A stretch of DNA of 64,000 nt, from assembly GCF_937616625.2 (NCBI RefSeq), contig NC_065575.1:8377501-8441500 (forward strand), read 5' to 3'. Below the pieces are notes generated by a model that saw only the letters and a program-made list of their open reading frames with translations, did no database searches and was not told where the DNA came from. Position 1 is the stretch's first letter. The number at the start of each line of letters is the position of its first letter. A program made the position numbers and the translations under genes. Shown here in pieces: positions 1 through 10,453 of this stretch. Source of the DNA: Mercurialis annua. Taxonomy: Eukaryota > Streptophyta > Magnoliopsida > Malpighiales > Euphorbiaceae.

Positions 1-875
1 GACTTATGAAAATAAGTGTTTAAAATAAAAAAAAATAAAAAAAACAAATTTTTAATTATTAAAAATAAGTCTCTACAATTAAATAACAAGTGTCCAACAA
101 AAAAAAGACATGCATTTTATGATAAAGTTTAGATACTGATATTAATTATGTAAGAATTTATTTACTTTAAACCTATTAAGAATGAATTTACTTGAATATG
201 TATCGTAGTAACTAACATCAAATAAATAAGATTGAATAAAAAATACTAACAAATTAAATTGTATATATAATTAATATAATAAAACAAGAATATGGATTTA
301 ATAAAATTTGATATTATCAGTATGAACATCACAAAATATATATTATGGATATATGATGTTATATTTTATGGATATATGATGTAAAAACAGGTGATGTCTG
401 TAGCAATTAATACAAACAAGAACATAAAAAGGTGGCTTTGATTTGATTTGAATTTAGAAGAAATGAGATTGACGTATTTGTGCAAAACAAATTTTAAAAA
501 GGCGCACGCTTGCCCAAAGAATATATAAGAGAGTACATCTGTAAACAATTAATTAAAAGGCGTATACTGCGTCATTTCCTCTTTAAAATATATATTCATG
601 CGGCTCTTTCTGAAAATAATAAGAGAAAAAGAGTTTTAATAGTAAATGGAATAAACATGTAAAGACAAAACAAAAAAGTAGAAGGTTTTTTAGCAATTAA
701 ATAGGAAATGTTGGGTTCTCTTAAAAAAGTTGCTCTGAAATTACGAAAAAAGACAAAAAAATGATATTGGTTCTATGTTGGCTTTATTGAAATTACTTGT
801 AAGAAGTATTCCTTTTTGGTAATTGAACCCAAAACACTGTTCAATGTACAGTGTTTTGGGTTATCTTTTAATCTA
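1..875. other. AT-rich intergenic stretch with one perfect hairpin
   Basis: No gene or recognisable domain is visible. The only structure I can support is a perfect inverted repeat with 15-bp arms (826-840 and 848-862, loop 7 nt) about 14 bp from the Helitron end at 876. It could be a decayed MITE end or a transcription-terminating hairpin; nothing decides between these. Confidence 0.6.
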
Positions 876-1433
876 CTAGTTTCGTATTACGTGTTATGCA
901 CGTCGCTCGTAACGTGATTCGTCAATGTACATACAAATAAATTTATTATAATTATATCAAATTTTTTTATTTATAATCAATATCAAATTAATTAAGAATT
1001 TTTGTAAAACAAAATATATTCAGTTATTAAATTTTTTCTATACTGAATTTATTCTTTTTTTGTTTTATAATAAACATAATTAAATAATTAACTTTATTTT
1101 ATTAATAATATCTTTAAAAATAATAAGATAAAAATTAAAATAATAATATATCGACCAAATGCAGTATTTTAATTTTGTAATTCAATCAAACTAAAAAATA
1201 GATGTTCCTATTAAGTTGAAGAAAATATTTTCTACATACTAAAAATTAAATTGGAGATAATTTAACTATCTATTCTAATTAGGACTTTAATTACAATATA
1301 TATTTAGTGATTAATTAAATAACTAATTAGTTAATGACTATAAAACCATTATTTAGTAATAAATTGAAAAGGATTATTCAGTAAATTTGCATGTCCTAGT
1401 ATACATATAAATATAGATATATATATATATAGA
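876..1433 (-). mobile_element. Non-autonomous Helitron, copy 1
   Basis: Read on the minus strand, the element starts with TCTATATATA (1433 downward) and ends with a short hairpin followed by GCGAAACTAG at 876, with T as the next host base. TC at one end and hairpin plus CTAG-T at the other are the Helitron signature. The interior matches the better bounded copy at 46384-46917, including the stretch rich in ACTAAATT. It is 558 bp with no coding capacity. The 5' end has decayed into an AT repeat, so that boundary is less certain than the 3' end. Confidence 0.75.
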
Positions 1434-1544
1434 TTGTAACAATTAACCTCAAAATATTATGTTCTTTTTTCTTTAGCAAGGAAAAAGAACATAAGGAATC
1501 GTAGGTCTGGTTTCTTTCGCCCTAGCCCGGAGGACGATATTTTC

Positions 1545-2781
1545 ATGGTAAGAAATCGACTCAACAAAGTCAGTATTGGCTATTATCGTATTACGGCTTT
1601 CGAGTCTAAATACCCTCATAGCCATCGTGAATCTCATCAAGCAGTATCTTCTGGACTTGTTCGTCGTTCTGAGGACAACAATAATGGTCATAGGAGGATT
1701 TTAAACCCAGCCTTTAAGGATAGCAGATCATATGCGCAGGCAGCAGTTGGAGTTGCACCAATGATACTTTCACCTTCATCTGATACTTTGTCAGAATTTA
1801 CAGACTCGTTAATTGTGACTGTAAAGGATATTCTCTCTATTTTGCGAGCTGCTGCCTTTTTAAAAAGCAAGGGAATTGCTTTTGTTTCAGTTTCATTCAT
1901 GGGAGGGACTGAACTTGTTTTTGAAACAATATCCTTTCCATCGCTTTCAGAATTTTTTGTTTCTTTTAAACAATGTGACAATTTTTCTGTCAGTTCTGCC
2001 CGTTTTATTTGGTTGAATTTGGTGGGCATCCCATTATGTGCATGGGAGGAGGATTTTTTCATGCAATTGGGGAATCGTTTTGGGAGAGCCTATAACGGTT
2101 CATCCTCTAGTCTTTTCAAAAGAGAGGCTTGACACTGGATCAGTTTTGATCTCTACCTCACGAAAATTCATTCAGGACACAGTAGTGGTTTTTATAGCAG
2201 GAAGAGAATTTTTAATCCACGTTTCAGAATCAGACATTCCAATTATGCTGGAGGACTCTGTAGATGCAGATTCTAGCTCTTGTTCTTCGGACGAGTCTTT
2301 GAGAAGCAAACGTTCAACATCTGAACAAGATTTTGTAGAGCCGAGGAATAATATTTCTGTCGAAGCCCATGGAGCATCGAGTCATTCATCACCAGCTTTT
2401 GCAAAAGTTTTCAATAAGACTATTGACAAAATTTCTGGTGGACCTAGAACTACATTGTCTGATGGTTCTCGGTCATGTTCAGGTACCAATGATGAGCTCG
2501 TTGCACAAGAGAATTCAACACCACAGGATCCCACAAGTTTGATAACGCACAGGAGGAAGAATAAGAGAATTGATCCAGTTGGCAACTTGACTTCATTATC
2601 ACAGCAGAGAGGCAGCTCAGAGTCATCTTTTTCGGACAAATTAATCAGGAACCGTTCTAACAATATTTTTGCAACAACAGCTAAGTTACAGACAGAAGCT
2701 GAAGCTAAAAATACTTGGCAGATTGGGTTAAAGTTGGGGCTGTTTTCGGAGGAACACGAAACAGAAATCGTTGAGCTTTGA
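1545..2781 (+). pseudogene. LINE ORF1, RNA-binding protein remnant
   Basis: Two overlapping open frames (1545-2132 and 2038-2781) together give one ORF1-like protein, so there is a single frameshift near 2060-2095. The first part has a DUF4283-like fold: a hydrophobic stretch with FVSVSFMGG, then a segment ending in LVGIPLCAW, as in plant LINE ORF1 nucleic-acid-binding proteins. The second part begins with KERLDTGSVLIST and continues as a long Ser-rich, low-complexity tail. ORF1 proteins coat LINE RNA in the cytoplasm. The first ATG at 1545 is used because it directly follows the 5' UTR; the true start could be slightly later. Confidence 0.75.
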
Positions 2782-2854
2782 TGCAAGGTATTTCAAAGGA
2801 TTTGGAAGTCAGAATCTGACTTTCCTCTTCTCTCCCAGGTTATATTATTTTTCT

Positions 2855-5800
2855 ATGTCGCGGAATTTCAATTTTGTTTCTTGGAATTGCCGAGGTGGTT
2901 TGTCATATACTCGTAAGACCCGTTTCATTCGATCCATGGTGTTATCTCATAATCTAGAATTTTTTGGGATTAATTGAGACTAAGAAAGAAATTTTTGATA
3001 ATTTTGGAGTTAGATTGCTTTGGCCAAATCTAGATTTCGATTATAGCTTTGTTCCTTCGGTAGGTGCCTCGGGTGGACTTTTATGCATTTGGAATTCGAA
3101 AGTTTATTACTCCGACGAGAATTTTCAAAGCTAATAGATGGATTAGCTTAAATTTCTCTTGGGGTGGCATTAATATCAGATACATTTTGGTTTATGCAAG
3201 TAATTGTGCTCGAGAACGCAATTCCATGTGGCGTGATATTTCAGTTGAGATTTTACCAGAATTTCTTTGCATTGTTGTCGGTGATTTTAATGAAGTCTTG
3301 GATCCCTCGGAACGGTTTAATTGCGATAGTTTCTCTGCTTTTATACTTGCTTTTTCAGCTTTCATCTCGGAATCAAACTTAATGGAATCTACTCTTCAAG
3401 GTAGATTTTTTACATGGCAGAATAGAATATCGAGGTCCAAAATAGATAGGTGCTTCCTCTCCCCTTCGGCTTTTACTTCTTGGCCGAACTGCGTCCTGCG
3501 AGCTCTTCCTAAATCCTACTCTGATCACATTCCTATTATGTTTACTTCGGATTTGGCAAGAAACTGGGGTCCAAAACCTTTTAAGTCTATTAACGCTTGG
3601 TGGAGTCACAAGGATTTCAGCTCTTTTGTTGACTGTTCATGGCGTTCTATCTCGCTTAGGCTGCCAAAAGCTAATCTCGTTGTTAAGCTTCGGGAGCTAA
3701 GAATTGCCATCAAAGCATGGAACCGCGATGTCTTTGGAGATTTAAATGTCAAGCTGGATTCAGTTAAATCTGATATTGCAGAAATTGAAGCAAAGGCCGA
3801 CTTTTATAGTCTAGAGGAAGAAGATGTTACCAAACTTGGCAGCCTGTACTCGGAGTTTGAACAAGTTTCTAAACATCTTGAATCCCTTTGGCATCAGAAA
3901 TCAAGGCTCAATTGGAACCTTCATGGGGACAGAAACACGAAATACTTCCATACGGTGGCTTCGATGCACTCTCGCAGTAACATTATTTCTGATGTTCTTA
4001 TCGACGAGATTTCTTATAGCTCTACAGCAGATATTCACCAGAGGGTTCATCTTTTTTATAAGAATTTGTTTGCTCAGAAATCAGCATTTTTTTCTCTTGA
4101 TAGTCTGCCTATTCGGTCAATGTCGGATGATCAATCCTCCTTTCTTTTAGTCCCGTTTACAGAAGAGGATATTCTTGCCATTTTACTCAGCTGTGATGAC
4201 AACAAAGCTCCTGGCCCGGATGGTTTCAACTCTTTCTTCTATAAAAAGGCTTGGAAATTTCTAAAGCAAGACTTTCTGTCTTTATTTCAGGAATTCTTTA
4301 GTACAGCTTCTTTTCCGGTGGGATTAAATACAGCCTTTTTAGTCTTGATTCCGAAATTTCAGGATGCTTCGGATATCAAGGACTTTAGGCCGATTAGCTT
4401 GATTAACGGGGTTTTCAAATTTCTTTCAAAGGTCCTTACTAATAGACTATCTCATATTTTTCCTTCGATCATCTCGGAGAATCAATTCGGGTTCATTAAA
4501 GGGAGAAGCATCCAGGATTGTCACATGATAGATTCGGAGGTAATCCATCTCGTTAAACGGCGGAGAGAGCAAGTTTTCATTATCAAATTGGATTTCAGGA
4601 AAGCCTTTGATACGATTTCTTGGAATTTGATTTTGAAAACTTTCCAGAACTTCTTGCTTTGATTCGGCACAGTTATCAGTTTTACTTAATGGGAGTCTGA
4701 CAGATAACTTCTTTATATGGAAAGGGGTTCGGCAGGGAGATCCGATTTCTCCAATACTTTTTGTGTTGGCAGTTGAGTATTTACGAGCCATTTTATCGAA
4801 AGCTGTTGATTCAGGACTGCTCTCTGGGGTTCGTATTGATGGATTATTTGATCCTATTTCCATCCTGCAGTTTGCAGACAATACGCTGCTCTTTGTTCTT
4901 AATGACTTGCTTATGATCGAAAATCTTCTCCGCATTTTGAGATGCTTTGAACTAATCTCTGGCCTTAAGATTAACTATCAGAAATCTTCTATTATCGGCA
5001 TTAATATGGACAAAACCTCTCTTGCTCGGGCATCCGACATCCTTAATTGCAAAGTTGAAACACTTCCTATTACTTATTTGGGTCTTCCTTTATTAGATAG
5101 AGTGATTGGACGTAGGCTTTGGGACCATGTAATTAATAATTTTACATCTCAGCTGTCTTCATGGAGAGGTAACCTTTTATCTCCTGCAAGTAGACTTATT
5201 CTTGTCAAATATGTCCTATGTAGTTTACCTGTTTATTACCTTGGTTCTCTTCGCATTCCTTCTTCTGTGGGGGCTGATTTAGAGCGGATAATGAGAAGGT
5301 TTCTTTGGCATGGAAGGGTGGATAGTCAGGGATTTAGCAAAGTTGCCTGGGTCGATGTTTTTACTCCTTTCAGTAACGGCGGCCTTAACATTATCCCTCT
5401 TCGCACCAAAAATAGCTGTTTGCTTATGAAATGGGTGTGGAAATTGATGGTTTGTGACAAAAATTCTCTTTGGTTTGCGGTCGTTTCTAATAGTAATTCT
5501 TTATCCACTTGGTATAATATTGAATCGGCTAATGTTCTTCATCTTTCACACTTATGGAAAGGAATTTACAATATTTGCGTCAAGAATAAGGTTATTTGGT
5601 GCTCATTCTTGGAGTCGGTTCATGTTGAAATCGGAGATGGAATGCTACTAGATTCTGGAAAGATCGTTGGCTGACGACTCCTCTTTGTTCTCAGTATCCG
5701 GACCTGTATCATTTAAGTAGAAATCAAGACGCAATGGTTTTTTCTGTTTTTAATGACGGGCTCCAGAATTTCAGCAACATTAATTGGTATAGGCGTCTTC

Positions 5801-6492
5801 GCATTGGTGAGCAGAATCGTCTTCAAGAGATGTTGGAGCTGCTGGCTGTTCACTCTCCTCTTCGTCAATGTCCAGATCACATTCTTTGGCTGAATAATCA
5901 ACAGTTCACCTCAGCTTCAATGAACAAGCTGCTGTCTTCTTCGGCTTCAGAACAGAATCATTCGCAGGTTTCATTCCTTGTGCAGCAGGTCAGGAAAGAA
6001 CATATTCCTCCTCGAATCTAGTTTAACTTTTGGTTGTTGGCTCGGGATCGGATATCATCGAATCTCTTTTTGGCTAGACGGGGAATTCTTCAAAATGATG
6101 AGGTCCTTTGCTCCCTTTGTCAGCTTGAGGAATTCAGTCTTCACATAGTGCTGCACTGCGGATTCACTTGGAGATTTTGGTCTAGTATTCTTGAGAAATG
6201 CAATGTTAGATAGGATGCTCCAGATTCATTAGAGCATTTCTTCTTTTACTGGATTTATTTAGCTTCAGGACGACATCGATCTCTTTGGAAATTAATTTGG
6301 TTTTTCGGAATTTGGCACCTTTGGAAAGCTAGAAACAAACGAGTCTTCATGAACGAAACAGAGGATTTGAACAACTTGATATTTATGACTATTTGCAAAG
6401 CGGTGGAGTTCTATCGTGCTAGGAATCATAGCTTCTCATTTAATAGGAATGATGTTTTTCGGTCTATTGACTTTTTTTGTAATAATTCCTAG
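2855..6492 (+). pseudogene. LINE ORF2, endonuclease and reverse transcriptase remnant
   Basis: Order: an exonuclease-endonuclease-phosphatase domain (FVSWNCRGG near 2875, GDFNEVL near 3280, SDHIPIMF near 3520), RVT_1 reverse transcriptase (DDNKAPGPDGF near 4195, VRQGDPISP near 4727, FADN at 4871-4882), a zinc-binding zf-RVT region (CSLCQ and HIVLHC near 6110-6160), and a basic C-terminus ending at the stop near 6492. Visible breaks: a stop at 2977, frame changes near 3064-3110, 4650 and 5674, and a TAG near 6020. The catalytic FADD motif reads FADN. The protein would nick DNA and prime reverse transcription from the LINE RNA; this copy cannot. Confidence 0.88.
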
Positions 6493-6656
6493 TTTCTCAT
6501 TCTTTCTTTTCCGCTCGCACTTTGCGAGTGAGGTAATCCACTTATCATTTATCCAAAAAAATATTATGTAAATTATTATAATTTAAAAATTCAAACAGTG
6601 ATTTAAACTGAGTTATCCATTATGGGTTATAATGGGTGCTCCTTAGTATGATATAG

Positions 6657-6907
6657 CAGTGATTAAAGAGTGAAATTCGGTCTAAATAAAAAAACCTATT
6701 TTACCGACGGTTAAACCATTGATCGAACAGGTTAAACCTGCAATTTAACATGTCTTTTTTCTTTTGAGAGTAGCAATTGACCGTCCATATTAGGTCTAAT
6801 GTTTGCAATTCCTTTAAAAAATTAACTCAATCGATTATATTAACAGTTGAATTGGGAATTGGTTACTATATCGGTTTGACTACCAATTCGATTTTTTTAA
6901 AACCCTG
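6657..6907. mobile_element. hAT-type MITE
   Basis: A 251-bp non-coding element with CAGTG / CCCTG ends, inverted over roughly 25 bp with mismatches. It is flanked by a perfect 8-bp direct repeat TGATATAG (6649-6656 and 6908-6915). An 8-bp target duplication with CAG-like ends is characteristic of hAT elements. Confidence 0.8.
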
Positions 6908-7130
6908 TGATATAGTATGACATTTACAGCTAATTTTTTATGAAGAGAACTCACTCTACTGAGCCGAAACTCAATATCATTGCCGTACTCCGGAATGTGA
7001 ACCGTCCGCTAGTCCGCATACCTAACGAATCTCTCATTAAGAAAAAATCAAATCAAGTTAAGATATAAATATATCTTTTTTTTAGAATGAGATAGAATTT
7101 TATTGCAGAAAAATGTCAGCCGTTGAAATT

Positions 7131-7800
7131 TCAACTCATTTGTAACAACATTATCTGATAAAATATCAATTCTATTCTGCAAACCCCATTAGCTAAAGAA
7201 TGCACCAAACAATTGCCATCTCTTCGCACGTGTGAGAACGTAATATCACCTGCATTGTGTCCCACATTCATAATGTCTTCTGCTATCAACTCTGTGATCC
7301 ATTGCGCTATCAATATTGTGAACGTGATGTATATCCAGTAAGGCATCCGATTCAATGTGCAGTTTCTTGGAACCTGCTGCTATTGATGTCTCAACTCCAA
7401 ATCTCATAGCCATTAGTCACTACTAGAAATCTGGCCCTTTGCGACGGATGTCAAATCCGTCGCAATTTAAACAATTTTGCGACGGAATCAGCGACGGAAG
7501 ACAAATCCGTCGCTGATTCCAATGAAAATGATGGCGGGAAAGCTCCCGCCACATTTGCGACGGATTTTGCATAGTTTGCGACGGAATAGTCCGTCGCAAA
7601 TTGCCTGCTGTACAGTAGTGAGTTCTGCCATCTCCATATTCGTAATACCTGCAAACATTCTAGTTCCTATTTTGCAGACATGTCCTATGTGATCCTTCAT
7701 AACCATATTGCAACAGACATCTCGTTGTTCAAGTCAATCACAGCATCTGTATTAACCTTTACTCTTCCTTACTTCGAAGGTCTCCACACCGCCGATAGTC
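7131..7800 (-). pseudogene. RNase H-like (RVT_3) domain fragment
   Basis: Minus-strand reading shows, in order, VKVNTDAVIDLN (near 7750), MKDHIGHVCK (near 7690), NMEMAEL (near 7640), then after the inserted CACTA mini-element MAMRFGVETS, LHIESDALL (near 7350) and ITFSHVRRDGNCLVHSLANG (near 7220). This is the order of motifs in the RVT_3 RNase H-like domain found at the C-terminus of plant LINE-derived ORFs. Frameshifts separate the pieces, and there is no reverse transcriptase next to it, so it is an isolated decayed fragment of a LINE or a former host domain gene. Confidence 0.7.
7418..7620. mobile_element. 203-bp CACTA mini-element with GCGACGG hairpins
   Basis: Begins CACTACTAGAAATC and ends CAGTAGTG, with a perfect 3-bp target duplication AGT at 7415-7417 and 7621-7623; CACTA ends and a 3-bp duplication define the superfamily. 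Removing it rejoins the RNase H-like fragment. The inside is a chain of inverted repeats built on GCGACGG...CCGTCGC and GGCGGGA...TCCCGCC, typical of CACTA subterminal repeats that bind transposase. Confidence 0.85.
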
Positions 7801-8325
7801 CCTAAATATGAAGAAATATTTAAACGAACTAAATTTTCATTTATTATTTTGAAATATTCATTTGTTGTGTGACACATAATGTAATTGAGTTATAATTACT
7901 CCCTCTGTCATACAAAAATAGGTCACCTTTTTTTATTTTGGACGTCCCAAATTATATGTCACCTTCTATTTTTTGTTAATAATTTTAAAATTAAAAGTTT
8001 TAGCTACCCCCTAATAAACATATATTGTTATCTTCAATTTAATTAATTGCTCTATGTTCCAATATGGAATAAATGTCAATTTTTAATACCAATACAAAAT
8101 AGACCAATATAAAAATTAGTGATCAATAATATTAGTTATTTATTTAAAAAATTATTAATAATTAGGTATAAAATTAACCTTAATGTACTAACTAATGATA
8201 AATTAAATTAACTAAATAACCTAATCTAATATAAAATTAACCTTAATCTAATTAATCTAAGTTAACTAATTACTAAACTAAAATAATTAATATTAATTAA
8301 AATAAAACTTAACCTAATGTTAATC

Positions 8326-8710
8326 ATACCTGGACCGGCAGCGGAACTGAAGACGGCAGCGGCAGCGGTGGCGACGGCGGCGGCAGCGGTGGCGACGGTG
8401 GGAGGCTGGAAATTAGAAACAAATGTGATGGATAAAAATAACCTAATGTTTTATAGTAAAACAAACAAAAAAATAGAAGAATACATACCTGGACCGGCAA
8501 CGGCAGGTGGAAGAAAGTGGACGGCGGCGGCAGCAAAGGCTGGTCTGAACTCGACGGGCGGCGGCAACAACGGCACGGATAAGGAGGCGGAGAAATAAGA
8601 ACAGCGGCGACGAAGGAGGATTGGATGGCGGCAGCGATAGGTGACCGGCGGCGGCGAAGGAGGATTGGATGGTGGAAGAAGGTGACCGGCGGCGGGAAGT
8701 AGAGAAAAGA
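8326..8710. repeat. GC-rich GGCGGCRGC / GACGG repeat block
   Basis: Imperfect trinucleotide-like repeats of GGCAGCGG and GGCGACGG in an otherwise AT-rich neighbourhood, with the phrase ACCTGGACCGGCA occurring twice (near 8328 and 8487). A 93-codon open frame spans part of it, but its Ala-rich translation is what such a repeat would give in any frame. I read it as non-coding interior of a CACTA-type non-autonomous element. Confidence 0.5.
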
Positions 8711-8767
8711 AAAAATTAGGGGAAAAGAAAAGTAAGGGAGGAGAAACGGCTCGCTGCGTTTTATTTT

Positions 8768-9185
8768 ACTGATATTAGCGACGGATTAAAATCCGTCGCT
8801 AATATCAGTAAAAATGAAACGCATCGTTTCAAGGGTTATATTTAGCGACGTATTACAATCCGTCACTAAATACATCCCTAAAACGATGCGTTTCAACAGC
8901 ACCATGAAATTGGCGACGGATTTTTGTAATCCGTCGCTAATTTCAGCATGTAAATTTGGCGGGTTTGCTCCCGCCAAATATTATTGGAAGTTTAGCGACG
9001 GATAGTACAATCCGTCGCTAATTTCAGTCTGCAAAATTGGCGGGTCAGCTCCCGCCATGGTGTTTTGGAAAATTGGCGACGGATTTACTATCCGTCGCCA
9101 AGGCCGTCGGTAATTCATCAGTTTAGCGACGGAACTAGGTTCCGTCGCTAATTGCGGTCGCTAATAAGCTGATTTCTAGTAGTGA
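8768..9185. mobile_element. Truncated CACTA-type element, train of GCGACGG hairpins
   Basis: The right end CTGATTTCTAGTAGTG (9170-9185) is the inverse of a CACTACTAGAAATCAG terminus; no matching left CACTA end is visible, so it is truncated or its left end has decayed. Inside is a run of perfect palindromes: 8768-8809 has 20-bp arms around GCGACGGATT, and others centre on AATCCGTCGC and TGGCGGG...CCCGCCA. It is clearly related to the 7418-7620 element. Confidence 0.65.
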
Positions 9186-9298
9186 TTAAAGGCTAAAAAT
9201 AGAAAAATAAAAAAATAAACTAATTTTAATTAATATAATTATTTTTTTCTTAATTTTAGTATTTGTCCAAACGGCCTATCCTTATGGAACGAAGGAAG

Positions 9299-9602
9299 TA
9301 GTAGTTAATAAAAATCATATTAAATAGATGATTGACAATCCTACGTAGGTGAATAATTTAGTTCATATAAATAGTTACATAAAAAATAGTTATATGACTA
9401 TAAAGAAATTAAAGTCTGTAAAACAAATTTAAAGTAATATTGAATTAGTACACATACAAAAGCAACTTCTTTGTAGCTATATTGTGGTCAAACTTTGGGT
9501 AGAAACTAGTACTTTGATTTTGCTATGCAATGTAAATGGAAATTTGGACATATGGGGTTTTACACTTTATCGCCTGCCAAATAATTTTCTTTAGATTGTT
9601 CT
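9299..9602. other. AT-rich spacer
   Basis: Nothing recognisable is seen between the Stowaway-like element and the LTR. Confidence 0.5.
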
Positions 9603-10352
9603 TGATAACGTAGCACATCTACATCTAGTAGGGGCGAAGCAACCTCGCCAAAAACGAACATTGTTAAGTCAAGCATTTCACCGACCTGGTGTCGGCGTCC
9701 GACCATCTTCTAAATCAGAGACCACACGACCTGGGGGGTCACTGGATCGATGAACATGCAAGTATCATCCGAGATGCGTGCTTAAGATAAAGTAGGATCA
9801 ATGATTTTGTCCGAACTTCTCGACTAGAGACCTGAAAGCTCGACGTGTGCAACCCGAGCCTCGAGATACGTTCGACTCGAGAACTGGAAATATATGAGTA
9901 GGGCCCGAATCTTCCGAGCTTCAGGCCTGGACCGAGTTCCGAGGTTTGGGCCACGAGCACACTCACGTGTACCAGATCCTGGGACCACAGAAGATTCTCT
10001 GACAGGTGCGTGAGGAATGTTCCCTCCACCTGACACACCTAACAACCTGCGCCCCATACGGGAATACCCTTCACGTATGCATAACCGTATTGCAGGACCA
10101 CACGAGGCACAGCCTGCCAGCAAAGCAAGGTTTGTCCTTAAACCCTAACTATAAATAAGGGGTTTAAGGACAAATCCTAGGTAATTCTTTTTTTCTACTC
10201 TGAATACTCTTTTCTCTTCTTCTTCTTCCGCTACTTGAAATCTTACTTGAGCGTCGGAGCGAACGTCCGGTGACCCCCACCGGAGTTCCTTCTGACCTCT
10301 GTTTCCCGTTTGTGCAGGCTAGTGGAGCTCGGATCTCATTTGGTGATTTTCA
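9603..10352 (+). mobile_element. Probable solo LTR of a Ty3/gypsy-type element
   Basis: A 750-bp block markedly richer in GC than its surroundings. It has promoter-like architecture: CTATAAATAAGG near 10150, a pyrimidine-rich stretch, then GAGCGTCGGAGCG near 10250, a phrase typical of the R/U5 part of plant Tat-type LTRs. Proposed ends are TGATAACG and TTTTCA, with near-matching 5-bp flanks GTTCT (9598-9602) and GTACT (10353-10357). No internal retrotransposon sequence adjoins it. The ends are the weak point; the TATA/U5 layout is the strong one. Confidence 0.5.
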
Positions 10353-10453
10353 GTACTTAAAATAAAGTCTTGATCAAATGTGATCTCTACTATAATATAT
10401 AAACATACAAAATAATAATCATTTCTGCTTCAGAATTAGCCGTAGCTTTTCTA

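Larger units (their letters stand above)
1463..6557 (+). mobile_element. L1-type non-LTR retrotransposon (LINE), full length but decayed
   Basis: Two-ORF plant LINE: an RNA-binding ORF1 and an endonuclease/reverse transcriptase ORF2. It ends in a short A-run after a typical LINE 3' UTR. A 12-bp direct repeat AAAATATTATGT flanks it (1451-1462 and 6558-6569; the A-run makes the exact 3' edge ambiguous by a few bases), so the 5' end at about 1463 is probably the original insertion edge. Both ORFs carry frameshifts and stops. It lies 30 bp from Helitron copy 1. Confidence 0.88.
7899..9298. mobile_element. Stowaway-like element enlarged by nested insertions
   Basis: The left end CTCCCTCTGTCATAC and the right end, read inverted as CTTCCTTCGTTCC, are imperfect inverted repeats flanked by TA (7897-7898 and 9299-9300), the Stowaway / Tc1-mariner pattern. 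Conserved ends extend about 50 bp inward (AAAATAGG... matched by ...GGATAGGCC). At 1.4 kb it is too long for a simple MITE. The extra length comes from the GC-rich block and the CACTA-like hairpins inside. Confidence 0.6.

Noticed and set aside
8317..8598. 93-codon Ala-rich ORF
   Set aside because: Its translation is the product of a GGCGGCAGC-type repeat with no domain, and the opposite strand is open too. It lies inside a non-autonomous element.
9739..10123. Two overlapping 99-codon minus-strand ORFs
   Set aside because: They lie in the GC-richer solo LTR, antisense to its promoter-like layout, and show no recognisable domain.
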